A stretch of 64,000 nucleotides of DNA from Halictus rubicundus (lineage: Eukaryota > Arthropoda > Insecta > Hymenoptera > Halictidae). The stretch lies in assembly GCF_050948215.1 (NCBI RefSeq), contig NC_135155.1, positions 14,340,001 through 14,404,000 on the forward strand, read 5' to 3'. The position numbers and the translations under genes were made by a program. The notes below the pieces were generated by a model, which did not search any database, was not told the origin of the DNA, and saw only the letters and a list, made by a program, of their open reading frames with translations. Below, one piece after another: positions 22,000-34,919 of this stretch. Within the stretch, counting starts at the first letter, position 1, and each line of letters opens with the position of its first letter.

Positions 22000-24150
22000 T
22001 TATTCCGCTTTTGTGGAACTTCTGTTACAATAAAAGTCATAAAGACAATTTAACAGTTTCAATGATCGTATAACGAAGAATAAACTAATTATTTCGACTG
22101 GTTCCAAATAATTTCGCAGTTCTAGAAATAAACTATAGCACAGCTTAAGAAATCTTGTTGTTTTGAATTTATCGCTAATCGACGTTAAAATTAACTGCGT
22201 TCATCTTGATACAACGAGGTTTCTGTTGCAATAGAATCCACATAAACATTTTTGCAATGTCTATTGCAACAGGACTCACAAAAGCATTCTTACAATGTCA
22301 TTAATCGTCGCATAAGCAAATTTGAAACCAGTTGTTTCGCCTGGTTCCACGGTTACAGTGTCAAATTATGGCACAAAGTAACAAATAAAAATTGCATTGC
22401 ATAAAATTCAATGCTAAAATCGCTTGGCATTAGAATGAACTTTGTTCATGCTCACAATTTGATTAATTCTCTCATAAAGAGATTCGAGAGAATAGTTACA
22501 GTGCGAAATTACGGCACAATGTAGCAAATAAAAATCATGTTGCCTAAAATGTAATGCTAGAATCACTTGGCATTAAAATTAACTTTGTTCATGCTGGTAT
22601 CAAGTGATTTCTATTTTTAGTTTTCCTAATCGTCTCGTGAAGACGTTTCGAGTCAGTTCTATCAGCTGATTCGATAATCGCATCACGGATAACAGTACAT
22701 CGCAAATCCGCAGTCTAATAATACGGTACCGCATGATTTTCAGGACTCATGGTGTGCCAGTTATGCTATCAATCGCACAACACGTGAGTTAGAAACGAGC
22801 TCGAACGTCGGCTGTCGCAGATTCACGCGATCGTCGTGAACAGTATTTTTTCGAAAATGAAAAATAGATCGCGTTCTTTCTTTCACATCGATCGGTTATC
22901 ATTTTCCCAGCCGACGTTTCTCTTATCTTCTCTCGCCCTCTCACCCCTTTTCCTTTTTCTCTGTATACACGTTTACCCTGCCCCCTTATCGTTGGCTTTA
23001 CTTTAAATCTGCAATGCGTCTATTTACAATTTAAATTTACCACGAGCATCCGTTGAATCGACGGCCCTTTATAAATACGTAATCAACGTGGGACGTGACC
23101 GTCCCCTGGGCCGTCAATTTGCAGCACGTTTATTTATCTCGGAGACTATTTTTATTGACTTATTACTGAATAGTTTTCGTCGTAGTCGCCATTCACGATC
23201 ATAATTGTTGCGACTCTCCTTGCCTAGCGCCTTGTTAATTTACATTTTAGTTTTGCTGCTGCGATTGAAATAATTAATTGACCGCGTGACTTGCAAAAAT
23301 TGTTGGAAAAATAATTCTTTCTCAATATCGACACCTATATTGTTTTATCAATTTTCTTGCTCTTTTTAAGACCATTAATTGGCCAGGCGACCTGCAAAAA
23401 TCGTTGGAAAAATAATGACTTATCAACAACTTGATAAATTCCACAAAGTCAAGATATTTAATGAATTAAAAATTGAAATATTAAAATGTACAATAACAGA
23501 TCTCAATCGAATTTGGTACGACGAATATTAACCGCAAAAATTCACGTTTAAGTATGGACGAATAATTCAATCACCTGTATATATGTAGGTGAGACGGTAG
23601 TGTGAACGTGTTAGTACACATTTTGGAAAGTACGTCCGAACGGATGCTCGTTCTCGAGAAATGGTAAGCGAAAGGAGAAGATTATGTCGAATGACTATTG
23701 TCGCGGCGTAACATGTGTTGGACTTTAAGCTCGAACTGGATTCGGACACGCCTTCGTCGCGAATGATTAATTAATACCCTGTACGACGAGCAGAGAGCCT
23801 TGGTAATGAACAGCACGCAATGCAAGAACCTCGAACGATAGCCGTGCGATAATTCCGGATGAACTCCCGCGACTAATTAATTAATCCCAGAGTCCAATTG
23901 AAAACAAGTTGTGGACGAAAAGGCCGGCAGACGGTTTTTTTCTCTCTCGCGTCGGCAACCCTGCGGACATTTTTCCAATTGGATCGTGTAAACAATAGTC
24001 TTGTGTATCATTGGGTCGAGTTTCATGGCGGCACAGCTCGTTATCCGCGTGCAGTGACGGCTCTAGTATGGTGTTGACAATCGACGTCACGAGTGACTCG
24101 GAAGCAAAACTTTGTTCTTGTCATTTTTCGGACAGGAATGTACGTGTTAA
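22000..24150. other. intergenic DNA with weak internal repeats, no gene seen
   Basis: Around 22310-22630 a phrase (CACAGTGTAGCAAATAAAAAT and GCATTAAAATTAACTTTGTTC types) recurs two or three times about 150 bp apart, pointing to an old tandem duplication. An end of the GACTGCGGAT element (AAATCCGCAGTCTA) is at about 22704-22717. A pair of diverged segments (GACCTGCAAAAATCGTTGGAAA and GACTTGCAAAAATTGTTGGAAA, about 23290 and 23390) is another duplication. No credible exon. Confidence 0.4.
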
Positions 24151-24490
24151 TTTTTAGTAGTTTGTTTGTTGTATTCGTGACATTTTTCCGATTAAAACGA
24201 TACCCAACACAACACCATTTGGATAGCATTTGATGGTATAATCCACGATATAGTAAAATCTCGATTATCCGAACTAATCGGTGGAATGTGAATTTATTAC
24301 CAATTGCCTAGCTACAGTTTTGGATTAAATATTTGTCAATTTGTACATTTTAGATCAAACTTGAACTGAAAATTCGGACATCGGTTCGGATAATGGAGGT
24401 TCTGCAAAACCGTCGATTATACAAGCAAATTTGCTCCGAATTGCGTCATGTTTGGACTCATTTTAATCACAAAAATGTCACAAATATGAC
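24150..24490. mobile_element. foldback element, full copy
   Basis: Left arm: TATTCGTGACATTTTTCCGA through CTCGATTATCCGAACTAATC. Right arm: GGTTCGGATAATGGAGGTTC through GACTCATTTTAATCACAAAA and ATGTCACAAATATG. The arms are imperfect inverted copies of over 100 bp with about 90 bp of AT-rich centre. Confidence 0.8.
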
Positions 24491-24499
24491 TCTTATCAT

Positions 24500-27140
24500 C
24501 TTCTCGTTACCCAGATACCTTGCGACAGTTGAAATGACATTTATTTGAACTTTCAACTGCGCGCCCGTCGTTAGAAACATCAAAGGATCGTACCGTGAAA
24601 GTAACAATGTAGATTTTAACGAAGGCGAAGCCGAATAATTTTAATTAATAGCCCCCGCGAGACTTTTGTCCACAGCCCCTATTTTCGGAATCGAGAAGAA
24701 TTGATTGAAGTTCTTCCAATGTAAAGGGCAACAAATTGCCGGTCTCGGTGTCGCGTAAATTAGGATGAGTGCTCGTCGTTTGAGAAGACTTCGAAACTTC
24801 GACTCCGCTAATTAAAAAGTTTCGACGGCATTCATCGTATTAAATGGTCGCCGGTAAAGTTGCGTTATTAAAACCTTATCGTCCCCGGCGGGGACTCTAC
24901 GATCAATTTCCATTGAATGGGGACGAACGTGTAAAGGGAATCGCCTGGTAAAAATGCCATAAACGCGCACGATGCCGATCGAAGCTGATCGATCAATTTT
25001 CTTTTTGCTCGACTTCTTGCACTATCGGGAAATCCCTACGAAACGAAACCTGCGAGGATACCGAGGGAAACAGGCGTCCAGATCGATTTGCAACGAAGCC
25101 TATTCTTCTGTCGATCGTTGGAAACCATGCGAGTAGCGATTATGCTCCCGAAAACCGCGCACGGCCCGACGGAACCCGAAAAACCTGGTCCAAATTAGCT
25201 AATTTCTTGCTAGATTCTGGTCAGACCCATCAACCTGAAATTTTGCAGTCGTATTTACGTAACATTGAAGTAACAGTACAAACTTTCACGAGTCGTTGTC
25301 TCGAAAACTCTAGCAGTTATTAACAAATTCGCAGATCATGGCGAGAGACGCCAACAAACGATTTCTTTATAAAAAAAATAAGTGCTTCACTCAAATTATC
25401 GGACAATCCAGCAACTATTGAATCCCAATTAACAGAAAGATAAATTTCTCCCAGATTTTTACGGTTTCGAAGGACCGGTGCAACGGTTTCTTCTTTTATC
25501 GGCGCCACGTTGACAATCGCGAATGATTCTTTGCGATCCCGTTTGTCGAAGACAGTCAGCGACAATTCGATTTGTTAACGGACGCGAGATTAACAACATC
25601 CCGGGACACGATTACACTGGGAAATGTGTGTACGGCCTTGTTCCTTGCTCTTTTTTCGGGCTTGAACGAATTAAAATCGCCGCGAACCGAGCGGAAGGGT
25701 GCTCGACGACTGCGGGCGTGAAAAGTTTTTCTCGTTTTTCCTTTTTTTTTCATTATGGGCGTGAAAAGTCTTTACGAGCCACGGGCATGGAAAAACGCAC
25801 CCCCCCCCCCCTCTCACCTGTCCTAGGGAAAAGAAGGAAATTGTATACGTAACGCGAGATTGCCGGTTTATTTTCGTGGGCTTCGTTCGTTAATTGCGAG
25901 ACGCCACAATCTTCCGGCGAATAAACTGCGCGACAAGCACAATAAGGTCCGGGATTAGTGAAACGATGCTATCCTGGATTAGGGACGGCTCCGACGTTTT
26001 TCCGAGACAACCACCCTCCGCCCTGTGCAATTTTAACCGCCCGCGCGATAAAACTGCAACTAAAAATTTCACTCTTTTGCAGGAACGTTGGAATTTGTAA
26101 AATGTTCTGCGGCTGACACTGGGCTTCGTTTTTCGCTTTGTTGCCACGTGTCAAGCGGCTTTCGGAGAAATTTTGTTTGACGGCGAGAAAAAAGTTTCTT
26201 TCCCCTTTAAAACGAACCCGGGTAGAATATAGTACCAATTTTTTTCTCGAAGTTACAGCAAGTCAGAGTTGGAGGATTTTTTGGGTTCGGAAAAGTTCCA
26301 CTGTTGTAACAAATATTGTGCAAAACCGAGACAACCAAAATGTTTCTTGTCACGAATAAACAGAATATTCCAAATTTTTGAAAATTGCACATGTTAGCTT
26401 AAAACACGTAAAACGACACTCTTAAGTTTTTCATACTGTTACAATATTGAATAAAAATTTCACTTTTGCTCTCAGCTCTCTCAAAAAGCGCATCCTGATC
26501 GATTATGATCAACTCGTTTTTAGTCTGTCCCCCAGCACGCGTCCAAAGCTGTTTTCCGCTCCGTTCGCGCAGCGATTTGAATTTCCCGCTACGAAACAAA
26601 TGAAAAACTTGATTGTTCTGTACAGGCTCCGGCTCCGAAATCTGTTCGAGGAAATTCGTTGTTCGTTTCACAGCGTCGAGGAGGCGATGTTCTCTTCGGC
26701 GACAAAAAAGTTTTGCAAAAACCGAGGACCGGAAGCAGTGTCCTTGTTCCACGGTTCCATGGTAACAGGATATTTTAATTCGGCCAGCTGGTTTTAGCGA
26801 GTATCCGGCGCCCTTCGGTGCAATCAGGACACAAGCGGCTGCACGGGAAATGAATGTAAATAACGCGAAATAATTATTGTCGCTGTATTTTCGACGAGCC
26901 ATCGAATAACAATGGCCGGCGGCAATACAACGAAGTCCCATTTACTGCGCCGATAATTGTACCATCACTATTCGGACGGTCGTTTACTTGCTGTCTAATC
27001 ACGTCCACGGTGAAATCATGCTGTCGGAATTACGGTAATGCCTCGATATATGCGAAAATTTTGATATGATAGATAGATACTTTATTGATTCCCCTCAGGG
27101 TTACAATATTTATATCACCCGCTCCTTTCTCCGATTTGTT
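24500..27140. other. intergenic DNA, no gene called
   Basis: Mixed GC, with long overlapping frames on opposite strands at 26399-26941. The minus frame (180 residues) and plus frame (116 residues) cover the same bases and neither shows a domain or a signal peptide. A run of C at about 25800-25811 is a homopolymer. No gene or RNA is supported. Confidence 0.35.
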
Positions 27141-27149
27141 TTTACATTG

Positions 27150-27545
27150 TTTTTTTCATGAAACTCTTAACAACATATTCGTGACGCTTTCCTGATTAAA
27201 ATGAGTCCAAACACGATGCAATTTGGTTCGTATTTACTCGTTTAATCCACGATACCGTAGAACCTCTATTATCCGAACTGATCAGTAAAACGTGGGTGTT
27301 TGGGTAATAAAACAGTTACCTAGCTACGATTTCAGATTTAATCTTTATTTATTTGTACAGGTTCATTCTGAATCGTTCTGTATATCGATCGTTTTAAATT
27401 GAACGGTTCGGATAATCGAGGTTCTACTGTATCGTGGATTAAACGAGGAAAAATGATCGAAACTGTTCCATGTTTGGACTCGTTTCAATCAGAAAAGTGT
27501 TGGGAATATGCTGGTAATAGTTCCGTTAACAAATAATTAAAACAA
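27150..27545. mobile_element. foldback element, best-preserved copy
   Basis: Left arm about 27158-27285 runs from CATGAAACTCTTAACAACA through GATTAAAATGAGTCCAAACA and TTTAATCCACGATACCGTAG to CTATTATCCGAACTGATC. The right arm is its inverse, from GTTCGGATAATCGAGGTTCT (27412) to about 27535, including TATCGTGGATTAAACGAGGA and TTTGGACTCGTTTCAATCAG. Arm identity is high over about 125 bp. It carries no open frame of note. Confidence 0.88.
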
Positions 27546-27559
27546 AAATTGGATTAGTA

Positions 27560-30060
27560 TTGTTCCATCCATGAAATGCAAACTAAAAACGAATAGCCGG
27601 GGGAAACAAAGTTTTACGAATACAGAGACACATATACTGAGAACATTTGATTTATTTCGCACTCGTTCGTGTCCAAGAGAACCGCCTCCGTCGACAGTTA
27701 TCGTTAACACAGCATCGACACGCGGAAAGGAAAGATTTGCCAACGCGACGGTGACAGTAACGTGCGTAGAATTATGTTTAAAATTGAGTCCGCTGCAACC
27801 CTCCCTGTACTTAAACCTCTATGTTATTCAACGGAGTTTATTTGTTAATTACATGCTAGGTTTAATTGAGCGCGTGCCTATTACTCAATGGATAATGTTA
27901 CAATAACGTTACTCTCGATGCCCGGCCGACTATCATAAATTTATTAATAATAAATACCTCGAGGTACAGAAATATGGAGCGTCTCAATGGTTTTTAACTT
28001 GTTCTAGATTTTATAATCGTTCCCCCCCGAATTCGTCGTCGTAGCTAAATATCTCTTTCGGGGGCCACCCACGGATAAGTGTCTCCCGGCGGCCCCGACA
28101 AATATGTACATGCAGTTTACGAATCAAGTATTGTAATATACACCTTTGTACATTTAGAAAATACGTGTCGTTCGTTCACGGTGGTTCTGACAGAGTCAAA
28201 CTGGATTACATCGGCGGATCAACGTTTCAATTAACCCTCTCACGACGGCTTTCAACAATTTTTATACAGGCTCATTCAAAATTTAGTCCCAACTATTTTT
28301 CAATCACTTCCCGTAGTTTGAACAAAAACGGTTCCGAACTAAAGTTGATCAGTTTTCAATGGTTTAGAAATTGTAACATTTGGAATTTAAAAAAATGATT
28401 TGAACAAAAATTGATCAGCTCTCAATGGTCTACAAATATTATTAAAAATTGTCAAAAAAGTTTCCTTTCGATGAGCCGAGGTTACGGGTTTAAAAGTCAA
28501 CAATTCTGTGGATGATTTCAAGACAAGTTCGATGATGTATCAGACTGTGACCTTGAGGTGACCTTGAACTAGAAAATTGATATCAAAACGCGACTCTTGT
28601 TCTGTAACTTTTTCACTTGAAGAATCTGTGTCCTTTCTTTTGAAGAACGTGAAAATAAAGTATAGATGGTGCTGTCTAAAAAAGTCGAGCTAATTTTGAA
28701 TTTTTATCGAAATGAAACTTTTCTTTAAAATTGCTTCACTGCTTCACCAAAAATTACTAAGCATTTGCAAGTTCATAAACCCGTTCACTGTTCAGCCACA
28801 AAACTATATCCTTTCCGAAAGAATTTATTAGAATTGTTAAGAATTATTTAGTGAATGACGCTTTGTACTGACATAATAAGAATATTCTAAGCAAAGTATA
28901 ACACGATTGGGACACCCTGTGTATTTGCATCGATCTGTTTTCGAGCTCAACAAGAATGATACCCGATATTTCCGACAGAAAATTGAGATGCTGAATAAAG
29001 TGTGGGTCGAGATTGACCCAGCCGCCGCAGAAGGGTTGAACGTTGCACTCGATTGAATACCGTCGATTTATTTCACGTCTTCCAATAGAACGTGGAAGTT
29101 TCTTGTTCCAATGGCGACCATGTTATAAGTTCAGAGTTTTGCGGGAAAGATACGTATAGATTCTGTCGACAGTCGCTTTCAACGGGCATGTAAGTATAAT
29201 CTGACTGAGATTTATTGCTTTCGATCGCGTTCGCCGCCATCTTAGCTTCCCTTGACTTGGTTCTCTCTGGATAATAAATTGACTGCGGAAGTTTTGCAAA
29301 CATGGATTTTTCTTCATCATCTCGTAAAAACGAGAAACTTATAATTTTGTGGGGGAAGGTTGCAAGATATATTACTCTCTTAAATAAAGAAGCTTTTTAA
29401 ATACAGAAAATGCTCATACACGCAAGAAAAATGAACTGTTTTTACTATTCTCATACGTAAACGTGTTTACAAAATATTTCAGTTAATCGTTTTTCGAAAC
29501 ATTTTCATATATTTAAAAAACATAAATTTCACTACAAATTTTTATAAAAATGCGCTACACTTGCCAAGTATATATTTACCACTTTGTAACTAATTAGTTC
29601 AACGTTCAAGCAGTATCTATTACATGAAGCTTCCCAGAATTCAAAATACTTGAAAACAAAAAATAAGAATAATAATTCAATCTTCATGGAACAAAGTAAT
29701 CCTACAAAATCCACACCCGTGCAATTTATTTCCCTACTGCATTGCTCCTCTAGCTAAAATGGCGGTGCGCGTCCCGAAAGTACCAATTAACCTAAACACA
29801 TTGAAAGCAAATTTTGTCTGCGGCGTAAAACACGTAGGAAAAAATTTTAAAATTGTCTTTTCGAATGTGTTCCAACCAGTCTCAGAATCCACGCGTCCTC
29901 CCTGAATAGTACACATCAAATCTGGAGGACTTCCGGTCCGCCGAAGGTACCCGAAAACGTCCCGAAGGGTATCACATTAAATCTGTAACGTTAATCCTGT
30001 GCATGGGTCCTAAAAATTTATTGTTATCGTTCGAAAATACGTTCGCGCCTCTGGCTCATA
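27560..30060. other. intergenic DNA, no gene seen
   Basis: A small duplication (GTTTGAACAAAAAC..TTGATCAGTTTTCAATGG at about 28317-28362, again near 28400-28430) and a GGGACACCCTGTGTATT phrase (28909), common in insect repeat DNA, are present. No exon with splice support was recognised. Confidence 0.35.
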
Positions 30061-30075
30061 GTTTCATAGCACAAA

Positions 30076-30121
30076 TCTCTTTCTCTCTCTCTCTCTCGTT
30101 CTCTCTATCTCAATTTCTCTC

Positions 30122-30161
<40 letters not shown>

Positions 30162-30164
30162 ACA
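30076..30164 (+). repeat. CT dinucleotide microsatellite
   Basis: Long interrupted run of CT repeats. The serine/leucine frame through it is an artefact. Confidence 0.95.
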
Positions 30165-30261
30165 GAAATGATATGTTCGGCCATTGGAAACGCGTAGGCC
30201 GTCGAACAAATGGATGGATTGATCGGAATTAATTAAGCGATCCCTGTTCCGCGTGGCTTCG

Positions 30262-30262
30262 A

Positions 30263-30294
<32 letters not shown>

Positions 30295-30296
30295 AG
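30262..30296 (+). repeat. CT dinucleotide microsatellite adjoining an acceptor-like AG
   Basis: Second CT run ending in CTCTAG-GAATAACG, which mimics a strong splice acceptor. A GC-rich stretch follows to a donor-like CGAAGGTAAGTGG at about 30415-30427. A non-coding exon is possible but unsupported. Confidence 0.85.
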
Positions 30297-30429
30297 GAAT
30301 AACGTTCAGTTCCTGGAATCTTCGCGTGTTTGCGATCGAACTTCCGGGAAACGGGAACGCGGGAACGCGGGAAACCATCCGAAGAGTCCCGCTGCGATCT
30401 TATTAAGCCGTGTCCGAAGGTAAGTGGAG

Positions 30430-32860
30430 ATCCAGAGGATCGAGAACCACCCCCTGCAGACATGGCTCGGGTTCCGAACCCTGAAAGACTGAGCCCGGGA
30501 CTTATTTTTCTTACAATCTGCTCCGTTTTTACAGCGTACTCTTTTAATTAACGGTTAATTACGCCTCTCCGATAGTACCTCGGAAAAGATTTCTCTTTAA
30601 AGATCCTTGTTGGAGTTCCTTGTGAAAGATCTTTATTAGTCTAATAGTTAGGATCAACAATTTAAAGTACAAAACTGTACGGTAATTATATAGAAATTGC
30701 CGCGAAACCTCAGTCTCAATAGACGAAGAGAAAAATTGCATGAAAGAAAATTTAATAATAATGGAAATATTGAAAGTGAAGAAATGGTCTAAATAAAAAT
30801 TATTCGATAGAAATTTGGTAATTTATGAAAATTCAGCATCTTCTCTCAGTACTCAGAAGGCAAAGTAACATAGTATTGAATCTCTCATCGATACTCAGGG
30901 TCGGCCCGGGTCTCAGACTTTCTAGGATCGATCGCCAATGGCGTATCATGCTAAATTGGCCTGATCCATGGACGGTGGTATACACAGTGCACAAAGTATC
31001 CCCGCAAAACCTATACAGCTATCCAAACGAAAACTCCAATAAAGTAGAAATCGCGCAAACATCGGCTCAACGAAAACAAACTCCCGAAACCCGAGGAGAA
31101 ACAAGATAAGCAAAAATAGCGGGGAACTTTAATGGAAACGTAGAATATGGCAACGAACACTGCCACGGGTTGACAGTGACAATAAACGGATCGCCTAGCT
31201 TCGAAATGTGATCAACCAATTCGATCAGATGATCTTTTCAAAACTAAGCGAACCTTGAAACACTTCGTGTTTCGGTGGCACGAGCTAATTCGAGAGGCTT
31301 GATCACCCATCACCAATTTCGAAATGATCGGGGAAAATGGCGTCCAATCTAGGCCTTGGTTCATCGAACGAAACCGTCTAAAAAGGGATGCTAAGAGTGC
31401 GACGCGTCCAACCATGACTTTCAAAGCTAATTTCGAAAAGAGGCTGACTGTTGAAGCATCGGACCAGACAGCCTCCGACCTTTCCACCCGATGATCTCGA
31501 TCGAGATCCATCCGCCTTGATCGATACTTCCGACGGAATGAGGATGGGACACGGTATCGGATCTCTCTTGTTGTTAGATCTTGTATACTGACAACATGCT
31601 AAGGCTTGACGGGATTTGTCCTTTCCAATTTGATTCTCTAGTTAACAGTTTACTGGCTCGAAGCTTATTAAAACTCTTAAGGTCAGGTGTCAATGTTGGC
31701 ATAGACCGGCAACGTACAGTCGCAAATAAAAATATTGGCACAGCTTCAGCTTTCAGTTTTACAACTTAATACAATAATATTATTGGATATTTTGTGTGCA
31801 GTGAATGTAATAATTATTATTTTTTATGATACTCAGCCTTGTACGAATTTATTATTTGCATGTATATGCAACTGTATAATTAAAAGTTTTTGCACGCGAT
31901 TGTGCAGCCTAATTGCTTCAGATTTAAGAAGTTAATGTGCTCTAGTTTAATAATTTTCTTTTAACAAGTTGACTGCCAGATGTCGAACCAAAAAGTTATA
32001 CAAAATGAAATTGGTTCTTAATAAGTCATAATAAATATTAATTCCTAAGGCTCGTCAAGGAGTAATTGTTATTTGTAACCAAGGACATATTGAATTTGCG
32101 GAACAGTTCTACGTCTTTCCTCGGAATGTTACTTTTAGAGACTTTCTAGCTTTTTCGACGATAATTCATATACTTTCATTGTTTCTAGTTACTTTTCTTA
32201 TCTATCTCCCTTAAAATCTGTATCCTTAATACTTTTCTTATTTATTGTATTCCTTAATAGTTTGCTTACTTAAGTATCCCTTACTATTTATTTCCTCGAA
32301 AAGCTGTAGAACTTTTCCGTCAACAGTTCTTTAAAAAATTTATGTTTTATGATAATCAATATTACTGCAAACTCTATACAAAGTTCATAATAAAACTGGC
32401 TAGGTAAAACTAATTGGTCTGCATGATTGCAAATGATTGTTCTGTCTTTATAAATATGCGATAAATTAAGTAGATCAAATATGTTTCTACAATGTATATC
32501 AATATTATTGAACACAATTATCTATATTCATCCAAAAATTGTGATCGCTAACTTACTATTCTGAAGCTGACCAGCTATCCTAATCAAAGATCAAAAAGTT
32601 TGAATGTTAAGGGAATCCATACCAGTCCCATCGGCAGTCCTGTGATCCCGCGACCCGGGGTTCGTTATCACATGTTTGTTATCACTCGCATGAAAAAATA
32701 AAACTTTCTGAAACGTAACCGCGCGTGCGGCTGCCCTGGGAGGGGCGACGCGACGCGTGCACGTCATCACTATGAAAAGCCTCGTTTGCGAGGCTAACCT
32801 CGTTATCGGGAGCTTTCATCGGGGAGGAAACACGACACTGCCTCTGCTGAACCCTTTGAC
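30430..32860. other. intergenic DNA, no gene seen
   Basis: Mostly AT-rich with scattered short frames. TTAACAAGTTGACTGCCAGAT at about 31962 resembles one end of the TTAA-flanked element at 35946. A short hairpin, GCCTCGTTTGCGAGGC, is at 32779-32794. No credible exon. Confidence 0.35.
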
Positions 32861-32861
32861 A

Positions 32862-33235
32862 CTACTATCAAGGTCTTTGGATCCTCCGACACAGTGATCG
32901 AAGACCGTTAGATCCCCTGAAACTATGATAGAGGTCGTTGGATCCTCCGAAACTATAGTTCAAGGTCTTTGGATCCTTCCAAACTATAGTTCAAGGTCGT
33001 TGGAGCCCCCCAAACTACAGTTTCAGATCATTGGACCCTTCCAAACTGTAATAAAGTGTCAGTGGACCCTCCAACACAGTGATCAAGGTCAGTGGATCCT
33101 CCCAAACTATAGTTCAAGGTCATTGGATCCTTCCAAACTATAATTAAGTGTCAGTGGACTCTCCGAAAATATAGTACAAGGTCGTTGGATCCTTCCAAAC
33201 TATAGTTTAAGGTCGTTGGATCCTCCGCCACTGTT
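32862..33235 (+). repeat. tandem repeat of about 34 bp, ten or so units
   Basis: Units follow the pattern AAGGTCGTTGGATCCTCC then AAACTATAGTT, with the middle varying (TTCC, CCCC, CTCC). Spacing is 30-35 bp. Diverged and minisatellite-like. The short frame through it is an artefact. Confidence 0.88.
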
Positions 33236-33239
33236 AAAT

Positions 33240-34400
33240 CTTTCGCGAACCATATGCACGAAGCACAACAACATTTCAAACAAAAGGACAATATAGTTTT
33301 TCCTTGTCTTGAGTAGAACGCAGGAAATGAAATGCAGAATGAAGGCGAATTATGCGAATTGGTGCCGGAATTAATGACACCCCTTGCCTTACAGTCCCAC
33401 CGTCCCTTGTTTTACGGTGTTACAGTGTTATGTTTAACAATTTAATACACACGATTTCGAATGAATTTTAGTAGAATTTCATGGAATTTTTCATTCAGCG
33501 AACACGATCGAGAAGTTTGGACGAATTTAATTCAGTCATCGATTAAGGAGTTCATTGTACACTTGACGGTACCTCACAACAGGATCGTTATGATTGAACA
33601 GAATGAATTTTGATAGGGTTCCGACTAATTAACTTTAATTGGACGGGTGAATTCGAGAATTTCACGGTTACATGAACTTCCGTGGTCTGGTTACACGATT
33701 TCAGCCGTTCTAAATTGAGATAGGGTATTATTATTCTTGCTACGAATATAGAACCCATCTGTATAGGAAGTTATTAATGATGTAGTTCTGATGAGTTGCC
33801 GAGGAACTTATAAGGCAAGAGGTTGACCGAATCAGAACGGGTGCACCGTATCTGGTGACCCGAATATTTCGAGGATTGTCGATTTTCTGTGATTAAGATG
33901 CCAACCAGTATCTTCGACTGTGAATTGCAATCGCATACCTATCACTAACGAAAAATCGACTGTTTAGCGGTTGTAAATTTTTTTTCATAACAAAGATTGT
34001 TCGGAATAAAAAATTAATTTTTAGTTGAATAAATCCGTCCTGAAGGTAAATATTGCACTGAAGGGAGGCCATAGTTCAACCCTTTATGCCCCAATTGTCA
34101 GCTTAAACGAAGATTCATCTGTTAAAAATAAATGTTTATTATAAAAAGAACATAACAATGTGATAACTTCTGATTATCTAACGATCGAAATTGTTGGAGT
34201 TCATTTAACCCTGGATTAGGCGATTTTATCATATCATCATATCATATTTTGTCATTTTATCATATCACTTGCAATCTAGAACAAAACAATACGCATTCTT
34301 TCGTTAACATTGCACCTAATGCAGGACCAACCCCTGATTCGCGAAAGGTTAACTAAAAATACAACGGTTATAAACAAAGAGAATAACGAAACGCATTATT
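33240..34400. other. intergenic DNA, no gene seen
   Basis: AT-rich unique sequence. A short ATCATATCATCATATCATATT run lies at about 34230-34250. Nothing else was recognised. Confidence 0.35.
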
Positions 34401-34420
34401 AACATAAAGTGTAACAACTA

Positions 34421-34661
34421 GACTGTGGATCTTTCTTCAATATACACGTTAATCTATTATCTTGACGTCATAAATGTACAACGCTAGAACTATCGAACTG
34501 CTAAAAAATTATTTATCACCACCGTCCAATTTTCTCCATTACAACAATAAAAATCGTACAAAATCCGAACAAATCCAATCGTACCACTCTTACAGATCAA
34601 AATAATCAAAATTTCACTCGCACTTGATACTCGGCAGCTTCAGCGACAAAGATCCACAATC
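34421..34661. mobile_element. TA-flanked miniature element, GACTGTGGAT subfamily
   Basis: Left end TA-GACTGTGGATCTTTCTTC (34419 on). The right end, ACAAAGATCCACAATC, is its inverse. About 241 bp of AT-rich non-coding interior. Confidence 0.55.
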
Positions 34662-34745
34662 TTCAATAGATCTTTATTGTTCATCAAACTTAAACAACAC
34701 AATAACAACAATACTCGCGTGACTTTGTTCATACTTTCGTCGCTA

Positions 34746-34912
34746 GACTGCGGATTTTCTGCATTCGAATAAAAACTAAACTGTCCAAGTATAAAAGAAT
34801 GAATGAAAGGACATTTTCACAAAAGATTAGTTTTCACCGACTCGAAAGACGAAGCAACTTTCATTCCATCAAAAATCGGACATTTTTGCATTTTACACAA
34901 GAATCCGCAGTC
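34746..34912. mobile_element. TA-flanked mariner-type miniature element
   Basis: Left end TA-GACTGCGGATTTTCTGCA, right end TTTTACACAAGAATCCGCAGTC. The right-hand flank reads TG rather than TA, a later change. 167 bp, no coding capacity. It sits 84 bp from the copy at 34421-34661. Confidence 0.7.
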
Positions 34913-34919
34913 TGTTCGT

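Noticed and set aside
26399..26941. 180-codon minus-strand frame
   Set aside because: It overlaps a 116-codon plus-strand frame, shows no domain, signal or splice support, and its length is within chance for this GC content.
30003..30197. Ser/Leu-rich frame
   Set aside because: Translation of a CT microsatellite.
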